Made by a program: the position numbers and the translations under genes
Notes under the pieces: model-generated
The model's input: the letters and a program-made list of their open reading frames with translations, nothing else
Databases searched by the model: none
What the model was told of the DNA's origin: nothing
Assembly: GCF_000298195.1 (NCBI RefSeq)
Contig: NZ_BAHC01000026.1
Location: 1-35,740 of the forward strand
Origin: Gordonia rhizosphera NBRC 16068
GTDB lineage: Bacteria > Actinomycetota > Actinomycetes > Mycobacteriales > Mycobacteriaceae
Reading direction: 5' to 3'
DNA length: 35,740 bases
Part shown: one piece after another, positions 9,098 to 15,645 of the stretch
Layout: every line of letters starts with the position of its first letter
How positions within the stretch are numbered: the stretch's first letter is position 1

Positions 9098-9634
9098 TCA
9101 TGAGGCCGGGGCTTTCGGCCGCTTGATCAGTTCGGAATCCGGTTCGCCGGCCAGTCGGCGCGCGATCAGGTCCTCCATGTCGAACTCGATGCCGATGGGG
9201 TTGGCGGCGAACTCGGGACCGAACATGAACTCGTTGGCCTCCTCTACGGTGTCGTAGACATCGACCTGCATCTCTGCTTGGTTCCCGTCCGGGTCCCGGT
9301 AGTACAGCGACAACGTCGGTCCGTGATGGATCTGCCACCACGGGGTGATGTCCTGATCGCGGAGCCGCTCGTAGGTGGTGATCAAGTCGGCGAGGGTGGC
9401 ATAGGTGAACGCCACGTGATGCATACCCTGCGTTTTGGGGTCATGGGGTTCGTATCCCTCCGGGGCGAGATTCGCCAGGGCGAGCCGATGGTGTTCGTCG
9501 TCGTAGGAGAGGAAGCAGATCTTGTCATTGCCGTACTGGACCTTCGCCTCCAGCACGTTGAGCCACCAGTCCCGCAGTCGGGGAACGTTATTGGTCTGGA
9601 ACACCACATGTGCCAGACGATCGGGCGAGGGCAT
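9098..9634 (-). CDS. Single-domain VOC extradiol dioxygenase
   Basis: A 178-aa vicinal-oxygen-chelate protein with two beta-alpha-beta3 halves. The 2-His-1-carboxylate metal triad is visible as H9 (LAHVVF), H73 (MHHVAF) and E121 (NQAEMQVD). It resembles short type I extradiol dioxygenases annotated as biphenyl-2,3-diol dioxygenase-like, which open catechols with O2 and Fe(II). The start is set by AGGAGG six bases upstream. Its place between a flavin monooxygenase and an FAH hydrolase supports ring cleavage. A glyoxalase-type or other VOC activity is possible but less fitting. Confidence 0.85.
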   Translation of the reverse strand: MPSPDRLAHVVFQTNNVPRLRDWWLNVLEAKVQYGNDKICFLSYDDEHHRLALANLAPEGYEPHDPKTQGMHHVAFTYATLADLITTYERLRDQDITPWWQIHHGPTLSLYYRDPDGNQAEMQVDVYDTVEEANEFMFGPEFAANPIGIEFDMEDLIARRLAGEPDSELIKRPKAPAS

Positions 9635-9672
9635 GAGGGCCTCCTGGATCGGTGTCGGTTGGGTAGGGATGT

Positions 9673-10878
9673 TCAGAGGAGTGTGGTCGGGAGTTCGTCG
9701 ACGCCGAGTAGAACCTTGCCGTGGACTTCTGCCGCGGTTTCGAACAGCGCGAAGGCATGACGGCTGGCCGTTTCGCTGTCACGCCAAATCCTCTGCAGCG
9801 GATTGGCGTTGGCGAACGACGAAGCCCCATGCGCGGAGACCAGGGTGCGGATCGCTTCCCGCGCGGTCTTGATGGCATAGGCGTTGGCAACCCTGATGCG
9901 GGTGCGGTCGGCGACATCGAGTTGCCGGCCGGCGGCGACGGTCGTCGTCACCTCCGCGCAGAGTGTGTAGACCAGGGCCCGGGCGGCCTCGACCTGCGCT
10001 GCTGCTTCGGCGACGGCCAATTGTACTGTCGGAGCATAGGTTTGCTTGTCATAGCTGGAGTAGGAGATTCCGCGGCGACCGGCCTTCTCGATCACCAGGT
10101 CGAGGGCCGCGCGGGCCAGCCCCAACTGCGGACCGGCGAGGATCAGGCATCCGGGGGCGAGGAACGGGGCCTGGTAGAGGTATTCGTCGGTGAATGGGGT
10201 CGGTAGGCCGTGGACAGCCGATCCGCCGAGGGCGAGGACGCGGTGGTCGGGGACGAAGACGTCCTCGAGAACAACGGTGTTGCTTCCGGAACCACTCATC
10301 CCGGCGACGAACCACGTCTCCTCGATCGAGTAGTCCGACACCGGGACCATCCCGAATCCGATGTCGGGGTTGCCGTCACCATCGACGATGGGGAATCCCA
10401 CCATCGCCCAGTTCGCGTGCCAACTGCCCGAGGCGAAGCCCCACTTCCCGGTCACCCGCCAGCCCCCGTCGACCCGCGCGCTCGTGCCGGAGGGGGTGAA
10501 CACACCACAGGTGCGGGCACCTCCTGCCGTGCCATAGATTTCGTCCTGGGCCTGTTCGCCGTAGAGGCCGACGAACCAGTTGCCGATGTTGAGCAGACTG
10601 AATGCCCATGCCGTAGACCCATCGCCGCGGCCGAGGGCTTCCTCGATCGCAAGCCAGGTGCCGAAATCCGCTTCGAAGCCGCCGTGGCGGCGGGGCACCG
10701 AGACACGGAAGAGCCCGGCTTCCTCCAAGGCGTCGATGTTGTCCTGATGAACGCGGCGACCCTCTTCGGTGTCGGCCGCGTTCTGTTGCAGCAGCGGGAT
10801 CAGGGCCTCCGTGCGGGAGATGAGGTCGATGTGCTCGATGTCGACGGGAGTTGTGGTGGTGTCTACGACGGTGGACAT
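9673..10878 (-). CDS. Acyl-CoA-dehydrogenase-fold flavin-dependent monooxygenase
   Basis: A 401-aa protein with acyl-CoA dehydrogenase N-terminal, middle (WRVTGKWGFASGSWHANW near residues 140-160) and type-2 C-terminal domains. This is the architecture of oxygenase components of two-component flavin monooxygenases such as HsaA and DszC. These use reduced FMN/FAD delivered by a partner reductase to hydroxylate aromatic rings. That partner (12457-12975) and a flavin-making ribBA lie just upstream in the same operon. The ATG follows GGAGAA. A true acyl-CoA dehydrogenase is less likely because of the reductase and ring-cleavage neighbours. The substrate is unknown. Confidence 0.85.
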   Translation of the reverse strand: MSTVVDTTTTPVDIEHIDLISRTEALIPLLQQNAADTEEGRRVHQDNIDALEEAGLFRVSVPRRHGGFEADFGTWLAIEEALGRGDGSTAWAFSLLNIGNWFVGLYGEQAQDEIYGTAGGARTCGVFTPSGTSARVDGGWRVTGKWGFASGSWHANWAMVGFPIVDGDGNPDIGFGMVPVSDYSIEETWFVAGMSGSGSNTVVLEDVFVPDHRVLALGGSAVHGLPTPFTDEYLYQAPFLAPGCLILAGPQLGLARAALDLVIEKAGRRGISYSSYDKQTYAPTVQLAVAEAAAQVEAARALVYTLCAEVTTTVAAGRQLDVADRTRIRVANAYAIKTAREAIRTLVSAHGASSFANANPLQRIWRDSETASRHAFALFETAAEVHGKVLLGVDELPTTLL

Positions 10879-10896
10879 GTTTTCTCCAGGGTTGAA

Positions 10897-10910
10897 GGCG
10901 CCAGAGCGCC
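10897..10910. promoter_or_regulatory. Small hairpin in the ribBA-monooxygenase spacer
   Basis: GGCGC-caga-GCGCC lies in the 96-bp spacer between ribBA and the monooxygenase gene, about 20 bases before the monooxygenase start. It may act in mRNA processing or translation of that gene. The evidence is only the symmetry. Confidence 0.2.
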
Positions 10911-10961
10911 GAATGGATGGTTTCGGATACGAGCGAGGGTTGTCGGGAGTCGTCGAGTGTG

Positions 10962-10976
10962 GACCGCTTCGCGGTC
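10962..10976. terminator. Hairpin overlapping the ribBA stop codon
   Basis: GACCGC-ttc-GCGGTC, a perfect 6-bp stem containing two bases of the ribBA stop codon. No T-run follows on the minus strand, so full termination is doubtful. It could attenuate or process the operon transcript between ribBA and the monooxygenase gene. Confidence 0.3.
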
Positions 10977-12327
10977 AGAGCGCCGAGAGCCGTTCGTGTG
11001 GAGGGGGAACCGGTGGCCGCACGTCGAGGTGGTGTCCCAGCCGGTCCCGCTTGGTCCGCAGATATCGGACGTTGTGGTCCGTCTCGGTCGTGGGGAGCTG
11101 AATCCGACCCACGAGTTCGAGCGGATGGCCCGCGAGGCCTTCGTACTTGGTCGGGTTGTTCGTGATCAGCCGCAGTCGACGGACACCGAGATCGAGGAGG
11201 ATGTGGGCGCCGACCCGGTAGCTACGGGCGTCCACGGGCAGGCCCTGAGCCACATTCGCATCGACGGTGTCGAATCCCTGCTCCTGAAGTGCATAGGCAC
11301 TGATCTTGTGCGCCAAGCCGATTCCGCGGCCTTCGTGCCCACGTAGGTAGACCAGAACTCCGCAGCCCTCCTGGGCGATGGCCGCCAGAGCTTGCGTGAG
11401 TTGGGGGCCGCAGTCGCAGCGCAGCGAGCCGAGGACGTCACCGGTGAGGCACTCACTGTGTACCCGGACCAGCACTCCGCCTTTGGATCGTCCGGCCGCG
11501 GCGACGTCGCCCATCACGAGAGCCAGGTGCTCGATGTCGTCGAGTACTGACCGGTAGGCGACGGCCCGGAACTGCCCAGACGCGGTGGGCATCGACGCGG
11601 TGGCGACTCGTTCGATCTGTGGATCGTGAGCGTTGCGATACCGGACAAGGTCCGCGATATGCAGGGTCGGGAGCTGGTGGGCTTCCGCGAAGGACGCCAG
11701 GTCATCTCCGCGTCGCATCCCGCCGTCATCGGCGACGATCTCGGAGATCACGGCCGTCTCGCCCATCCCGGCAAGGCGCACCAGGTCGACTGCGGCCTCG
11801 GTGTGACCGGCACGGGCGAGCACACCACCAGAACGCGCCCGCAGTGGAAAGACGTGCCCGGGCTTGCGGAGCTCTGCCGGCGACGTGGACGTGTCGGCAA
11901 GTGCATGGGCGGTGGCGGCACGATCGGACGCCGACACCCCGGTGCCCGTGTTCACGTGGTCGACCGTCACGGTGAAAGCCGTCCCATGCGGGTCGGTGTT
12001 CTGGTCGACCATCAGTGGAAGCTCGAGTGCTGCAGCATGTTCGGCGGTCATCGGGACGCACACGATACCGGTGGTGTGCCGCACGATGAAGGCCATCTGT
12101 TCATTCGTGACGGACGAAGCGGCTACCACCAGATCCCCTTCGTTCTCCCGGTCGGCATCGTCGATCACGACGACCATCAAGCCCGCGGCGAGAGCAGCGA
12201 TCGCGCGATTCACGTCTGCGACGTCGTTGGCGGTCGTGTCCAGGGTGTCGGCAATGTCCGTGGCGGGCAATCCGTTGTGGTGCATCCGCCCCACTGCGCA
12301 CGGCTGTGTCGGTTCCAGGTCAGACAT
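10975..12327 (-). CDS. ribBA: Bifunctional DHBP synthase / GTP cyclohydrolase II (RibBA)
   Basis: A 450-aa fusion enzyme. The N-terminal RibB half makes 3,4-dihydroxy-2-butanone 4-phosphate from ribulose 5-phosphate and shows DRENEGDL, RHTTGI, DPHGTAFT, GHVFPLRAR and RAGHTEA. The C-terminal RibA half opens GTP and has the zinc motif CLTGDVLGSLRCDC plus YLRGHEGRGIGL. Both halves look catalytically complete. ATG 12327 is preferred over an in-frame ATG at 12342 because GAGGCGGGA precedes it at good spacing. The gene sits between a flavin reductase and a flavin monooxygenase, so it probably raises the riboflavin/FMN pool for that system rather than being the only riboflavin gene. No other rib genes are in view. 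Confidence 0.93.
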   Translation of the reverse strand: MSDLEPTQPCAVGRMHHNGLPATDIADTLDTTANDVADVNRAIAALAAGLMVVVIDDADRENEGDLVVAASSVTNEQMAFIVRHTTGIVCVPMTAEHAAALELPLMVDQNTDPHGTAFTVTVDHVNTGTGVSASDRAATAHALADTSTSPAELRKPGHVFPLRARSGGVLARAGHTEAAVDLVRLAGMGETAVISEIVADDGGMRRGDDLASFAEAHQLPTLHIADLVRYRNAHDPQIERVATASMPTASGQFRAVAYRSVLDDIEHLALVMGDVAAAGRSKGGVLVRVHSECLTGDVLGSLRCDCGPQLTQALAAIAQEGCGVLVYLRGHEGRGIGLAHKISAYALQEQGFDTVDANVAQGLPVDARSYRVGAHILLDLGVRRLRLITNNPTKYEGLAGHPLELVGRIQLPTTETDHNVRYLRTKRDRLGHHLDVRPPVPPPHERLSAL

Positions 12328-12460
12328 CGATTCCCGCCTCATGACACGCTGTGACGAATTGCCGGTAGTCGTAGTCGCGTCGCGCACGTCGCTCCTGTAC
12401 CCATCCGACAGCAGCGAGGATTGTGTGGAGTAGTGCGGTGTCGCGGCCGTGGAGGGTCAT
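12320..12460 (-). CDS. 46-aa small protein nested between flavin reductase and ribBA
   Basis: A short ORF, ATG at 12460, encoding 46 residues with no family I recognise. Its ATG overlaps the flavin reductase stop (ATGA), and its TGA lies 8 bp inside the ribBA start region, so it fills the gap exactly. GGAGGTGA, a near-perfect Shine-Dalgarno sequence, sits 7 nt before it. The peptide starts MTLHGRDTALLHTILAAVGW, has a hydrophobic first half, a basic middle (QERRARRD) followed by DYDYRQF, and one Cys and a His near the end. A single amphipathic helix is plausible. It may be a subunit or adaptor of the flavin system, or simply a coupling peptide for ribBA. Confidence 0.7.
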   Translation of the reverse strand: MTLHGRDTALLHTILAAVGWVQERRARRDYDYRQFVTACHEAGIDV

Positions 12461-12975
12461 CGCAGTGTCACCTCCGCTGCGGCGTGGGTGCCGAAGGTGC
12501 GTGCGTGGTATGTCAACGGCGCGATGAGCGAACGGACTGCCTCGGAGATGCCACCGTAAGCGACGACGTGGTCGCCGCCGTCGACCAGCTCGACGAGATC
12601 GCAGGCGAGCCAGCCCGCGGTCCCATGAAGCCGGGGGAGCCCGGCGGAGCCATGCCAGGACACGCCGTCGAATTTGTCGGGACCCTTGCGGGCGAACTGC
12701 ACCGCGGTATCGGCTTGACCGTGCGACAAGATGTTGACCCCGAAGCGTCGGCTCCGCTGCAGCACGGCCAGCAGGTCCGATCGCCGGTCGAGGGAGACCA
12801 GGACCATCGGCGGGGTCATCGACAACGATGCGAAGGCACTGACCGTGGTGCCGTGGGGTCGCGCGCCGTCCATCGCGGTCACGACGGACACCGGCGTACA
12901 GACACCCGCCATCACTTCCCGGAAATCAGTGGCCACGGATTCCACCGATCCTCTTTCGGCTGGCCGTACATCCAT
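12457..12975 (-). CDS. NAD(P)H:flavin reductase component (HpaC/HsaB-like)
   Basis: A 172-aa flavin-reductase-like, split-barrel FMN-binding protein. Characteristic parts are PVSVVTAMDGARPHGTTVSAFASLS (read around residues 28-52), PPMVLVSLDRRSD, and FGVNILSHGQ. Such proteins reduce free FMN or FAD with NAD(P)H for a partner monooxygenase. It is the first gene of the tight leftward catabolic set, and its start is preceded by CGGGAGG. The partner is probably the acyl-CoA-dehydrogenase-fold monooxygenase downstream. It overlaps the 46-aa ORF by 4 bp. Confidence 0.88.
   Translation of the reverse strand: MDVRPAERGSVESVATDFREVMAGVCTPVSVVTAMDGARPHGTTVSAFASLSMTPPMVLVSLDRRSDLLAVLQRSRRFGVNILSHGQADTAVQFARKGPDKFDGVSWHGSAGLPRLHGTAGWLACDLVELVDGGDHVVAYGGISEAVRSLIAPLTYHARTFGTHAAAEVTLR
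12468..12475 (-). promoter_or_regulatory. Strong Shine-Dalgarno for the 46-aa ORF
   Basis: The minus strand reads GGAGGTGA, an almost full anti-16S match, with a 7-nt spacer to the ATG at 12460. It lies within the end of the flavin reductase gene, so it has no other evident purpose and supports translation of the small ORF. Confidence 0.65.
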
Positions 12976-13056
12976 CGATGCCTCCCGCGTTCAGTCATCC
13001 AAGTCACTCGCTGGGCTGCTTGTGACTTCTGTCATGAACCACTGTGCGCGGATCGG

Positions 13057-13071
13057 CGAGCCGATGGCTCG
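13057..13071. promoter_or_regulatory. Inverted repeat upstream of the flavin reductase gene
   Basis: CGAGCC-gat-GGCTCG, a perfect 6-bp inverted repeat in the 114-bp space between the LuxR stop and the flavin reductase start. This space is the likely promoter of the catabolic operon. The repeat could be an operator or the 3' hairpin of the LuxR transcript. I see no convincing -35/-10 pair there. Confidence 0.3.
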
Positions 13072-13089
13072 GGGTAACTACGCAGACGA

Positions 13090-15462
13090 CTACGTATCTA
13101 ATTCCCGGTGTTCGTAATACCAGCCGGCAACCTGCGATCGAGACGTGAAACCCAACTTGACCAGGATGTTCTCCACATGGGTTTCCGCCGTGCGTGGCGC
13201 GATCACCAAGTCGGATGCCACTTGGGCATTGCTTGCGCCCTCGGCGATCAGCGCAGCCACCTGCCATTCGCGCGGGGTCAGTTCACCTGTGGCCTTGGGG
13301 CGACCACGGTTCCGACCCTCCTTCGCACCCCGGGCGCCATCCGGATGAGTGCGTCCGCGATCGCGCACTTCGCGACCCGACTGACTCAAGATCAGGTCGA
13401 GGACCTCGTTCACCGTCATGGTCGCGCCGCGGGCGAGCTCAGCATCGAAAGTCTCGATGCCGAGCTCCTCCTCGAGTAGGACCGAGTAGTCATGGTGCAT
13501 GTCGAGGTACTGATCGAAACCGAACAACGGGTTGCCGATCGGCCCCCAGATGGACCGGTTCGCCCCGAACAGCTGCGCAGCGTGCACCCAGTTCCGACGG
13601 TCACATTCAAGCCAGCCGAAGACTTCGAGCGCGAACGCGATCCCGGTGAGATCGGAAAGGGCCCGCTTCGACCGGAGACTTCTGCGCAACAGGTCCGCGC
13701 AGGTGTTGAGTTCGCCCGTCTTCCAACAGTCGACGGCACTGACCCACTGGCCCCAGCTGAGCGCCCACACCTCTCCGATCTCGTCACTGCGACGCCGAAG
13801 AATGCTCGCCAAAGCGCGTGAGCGCTCGAGGTCGCCGAGAACCAAATGGATCCACGATTGCTGAGCCAGCGCCAACAGATGAACCGCATCCCACAGCTGC
13901 AGGCTGTCGAAGATCGACACGGCCTCCTCGTAAAGTCGAGCCGACTCCTCCAAGCGCCCTGTGAACATCGCTGCCGACGCCTGGGCTTGCGTGACATAAC
14001 CGGTCATCACCCTGTCGCCGTCGGTTAGGGACCGGTCGGCCGCCTCGGCGAGGACAGGGACCGCTGCCTGCGGGTCGCCCTGAGCCAACGCGATCCAGCC
14101 TTTCAACCAGAGCGTCTTCGCGGAAAGCTCTGCAGGAGAGGTCAACACACGATCGAACCAATACTGACCCTCCCTCGCCAGTCCCGAGATCCATCGGTGC
14201 CAGAGACCGGTGACGATTTCCCCCGCCTTCCGGGCATCGATATCGCGATCGAAGCCGGTCCGTATCGCCTGCCGGATGTTCGACATCTGCATCATCACTG
14301 AGTTCGCCGCGTCGATCTGCCCGGTGCCCGATCGCCACATACGCTCGGAGACAGCGACCACCTCCGCGTAGTGGCGGAGGTGGCGTGCTGCCAGCTCCGA
14401 TTCGTCGACCGCGTGCTCACCGTTTGGCGGAGACAGAAGCCGTCGGCCGAATTGCCGGATCGGCTCCAGCAATCGATACCGGTCGCCGTCGTCGAGACGA
14501 TCGATCACCGACTTGCTGATGAGCCCGAGAATCGACTCCCGCGCCTGACTGTCATCGACACCGGCGAACGCGCATATCGAAACGGCACTGTCGAGGGTGA
14601 AACTGCCGTTGAAATAGGACAACCGGACCCAGATCTGCTGCTCACCGGGTGTACACAAGTCGTAGCTCCACCGCATTGCCGCCTCGATGGTCTGATGGCG
14701 CACATCCACCCCGCGGACCTTTGCCGTCAACAACCCCCCGCTCGATTCGAGGTGATGAACGATCTCAGGGATGCTCAGATTGCGAACCTGCACGGCCGCC
14801 AGCTCGATGGCCAACGGAATCCCGTCTAATCGTCGGCACAAACGGGCAACGTCGTCGGCGTTGCCGACGTCGACGACAAAACCCGGTGAAGCCGCCGACG
14901 CACGTTGCTCAAACAACTCCACCGCTTCGCTGCCGCCGCGGCCGCCCTCGCCCGGCTCGGGGACCGACAACGGTGGAACCGACACCACATGCTCGCCGGC
15001 CACCGCCAGCGGCTCGCGGCTTGTCAGAATAATCCGCAGGTCAGGCGCGCGCTTGACCAAGGCACTGGCGAGGCCTGCCACCGCGTCCACCAGATGCTCG
15101 CAGTTGTCCAAAATCACCAGCGCGCGACGATCGGACAGATGTCTGAGCACCACCCCGACGGTGTCTGTACTCGACTGATCAGCGATTTTCATGGACTCCG
15201 CGATCACCAGGGCAATGGCAGCCGGATCGGTCACATCCGCCAACTCGACGAACCACACGCCACCCGGAAAAGATCGAGCGGTTCGGTGCGCCACCTGCAG
15301 CGCCAACCGTGTCTTGCCCACCCCGCCGGGACCCGTGATCGTCACGATCGGTGCGCCCGCCAAAGCCGATTTCACCGCGGAGACCAACTCTCGGCGCCCG
15401 ACGAAACTCGTCGGGCTGACCGGGAGGTTACGCTCCCGAAACGGAGACCTCCTAGTCGTCAT
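13090..15462 (-). CDS. Large LuxR-family regulator with AAA/NB-ARC-type ATPase domain
   Basis: A 790-aa protein. Residues about 18-330 form an AfsR/NB-ARC-like ATPase with Walker A GPGGVGKT (44-51) and Walker B ALVILDN (114-120), followed by a helical, TPR-like region. The last roughly 65 residues are a LuxR/GerE helix-turn-helix (LTPREWQVAALIAEGASNAQ ... HVENILVKLGF). Regulators of this build sense a small inducer and activate one nearby operon. It is encoded directly upstream of the flavin reductase on the same strand, so it is the likely activator of the catabolic operon. The ATG at 15462 is preceded by GAGGTGGG. The inducer is not predictable. Confidence 0.9.
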   Translation of the reverse strand: MTTRRSPFRERNLPVSPTSFVGRRELVSAVKSALAGAPIVTITGPGGVGKTRLALQVAHRTARSFPGGVWFVELADVTDPAAIALVIAESMKIADQSSTDTVGVVLRHLSDRRALVILDNCEHLVDAVAGLASALVKRAPDLRIILTSREPLAVAGEHVVSVPPLSVPEPGEGGRGGSEAVELFEQRASAASPGFVVDVGNADDVARLCRRLDGIPLAIELAAVQVRNLSIPEIVHHLESSGGLLTAKVRGVDVRHQTIEAAMRWSYDLCTPGEQQIWVRLSYFNGSFTLDSAVSICAFAGVDDSQARESILGLISKSVIDRLDDGDRYRLLEPIRQFGRRLLSPPNGEHAVDESELAARHLRHYAEVVAVSERMWRSGTGQIDAANSVMMQMSNIRQAIRTGFDRDIDARKAGEIVTGLWHRWISGLAREGQYWFDRVLTSPAELSAKTLWLKGWIALAQGDPQAAVPVLAEAADRSLTDGDRVMTGYVTQAQASAAMFTGRLEESARLYEEAVSIFDSLQLWDAVHLLALAQQSWIHLVLGDLERSRALASILRRRSDEIGEVWALSWGQWVSAVDCWKTGELNTCADLLRRSLRSKRALSDLTGIAFALEVFGWLECDRRNWVHAAQLFGANRSIWGPIGNPLFGFDQYLDMHHDYSVLLEEELGIETFDAELARGATMTVNEVLDLILSQSGREVRDRGRTHPDGARGAKEGRNRGRPKATGELTPREWQVAALIAEGASNAQVASDLVIAPRTAETHVENILVKLGFTSRSQVAGWYYEHRELDT

Positions 15463-15476
15463 CGTCCCACCTCACT

Positions 15477-15498
15477 GCCTCCTCCGGATCGAGGAGGC
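15477..15498 (-). promoter_or_regulatory. 8-bp stem-loop in the 5' leader of the LuxR regulator gene
   Basis: GCCTCCTC-cggatc-GAGGAGGC is a perfect inverted repeat ending 15 nt before the regulator's ATG. In mRNA it would place a hairpin just upstream of the ribosome-binding site, so it could affect translation. It could also be a protein-binding site. Confidence 0.35.
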
Positions 15499-15556
15499 GA
15501 ACACCGGGCAGGCAAATATCGTCCCTCAGAACGACGGATGCCCGCCCCATGTGCGC

Positions 15557-15584
15557 AGAATAGCCCTCGGACGACAGGCGAGGG
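15557..15584 (-). promoter_or_regulatory. Candidate -10 with adjoining inverted repeat, LuxR promoter
   Basis: On the minus strand TATTCT (15557-15562) resembles a -10 box about 95 nt before the LuxR start. Directly upstream lies CCCTCG-N9-CGAGGG (15564-15584), covering the -12 to -35 zone where an operator would act. I see no clear -35 box. Confidence 0.3.
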
Positions 15585-15645
15585 TTCGAGTGAAATCGCC
15601 CAGGGCCCTCTTCGGACCTGGGCAAGGCCCCGATAGGTTACGCCC

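Noticed and set aside
9673..10878. True acyl-CoA dehydrogenase of beta-oxidation
   Set aside because: The type-2 C-terminal domain plus adjacent flavin reductase, RibBA and ring-cleavage genes fit a two-component monooxygenase better, though without assay this is not absolute.
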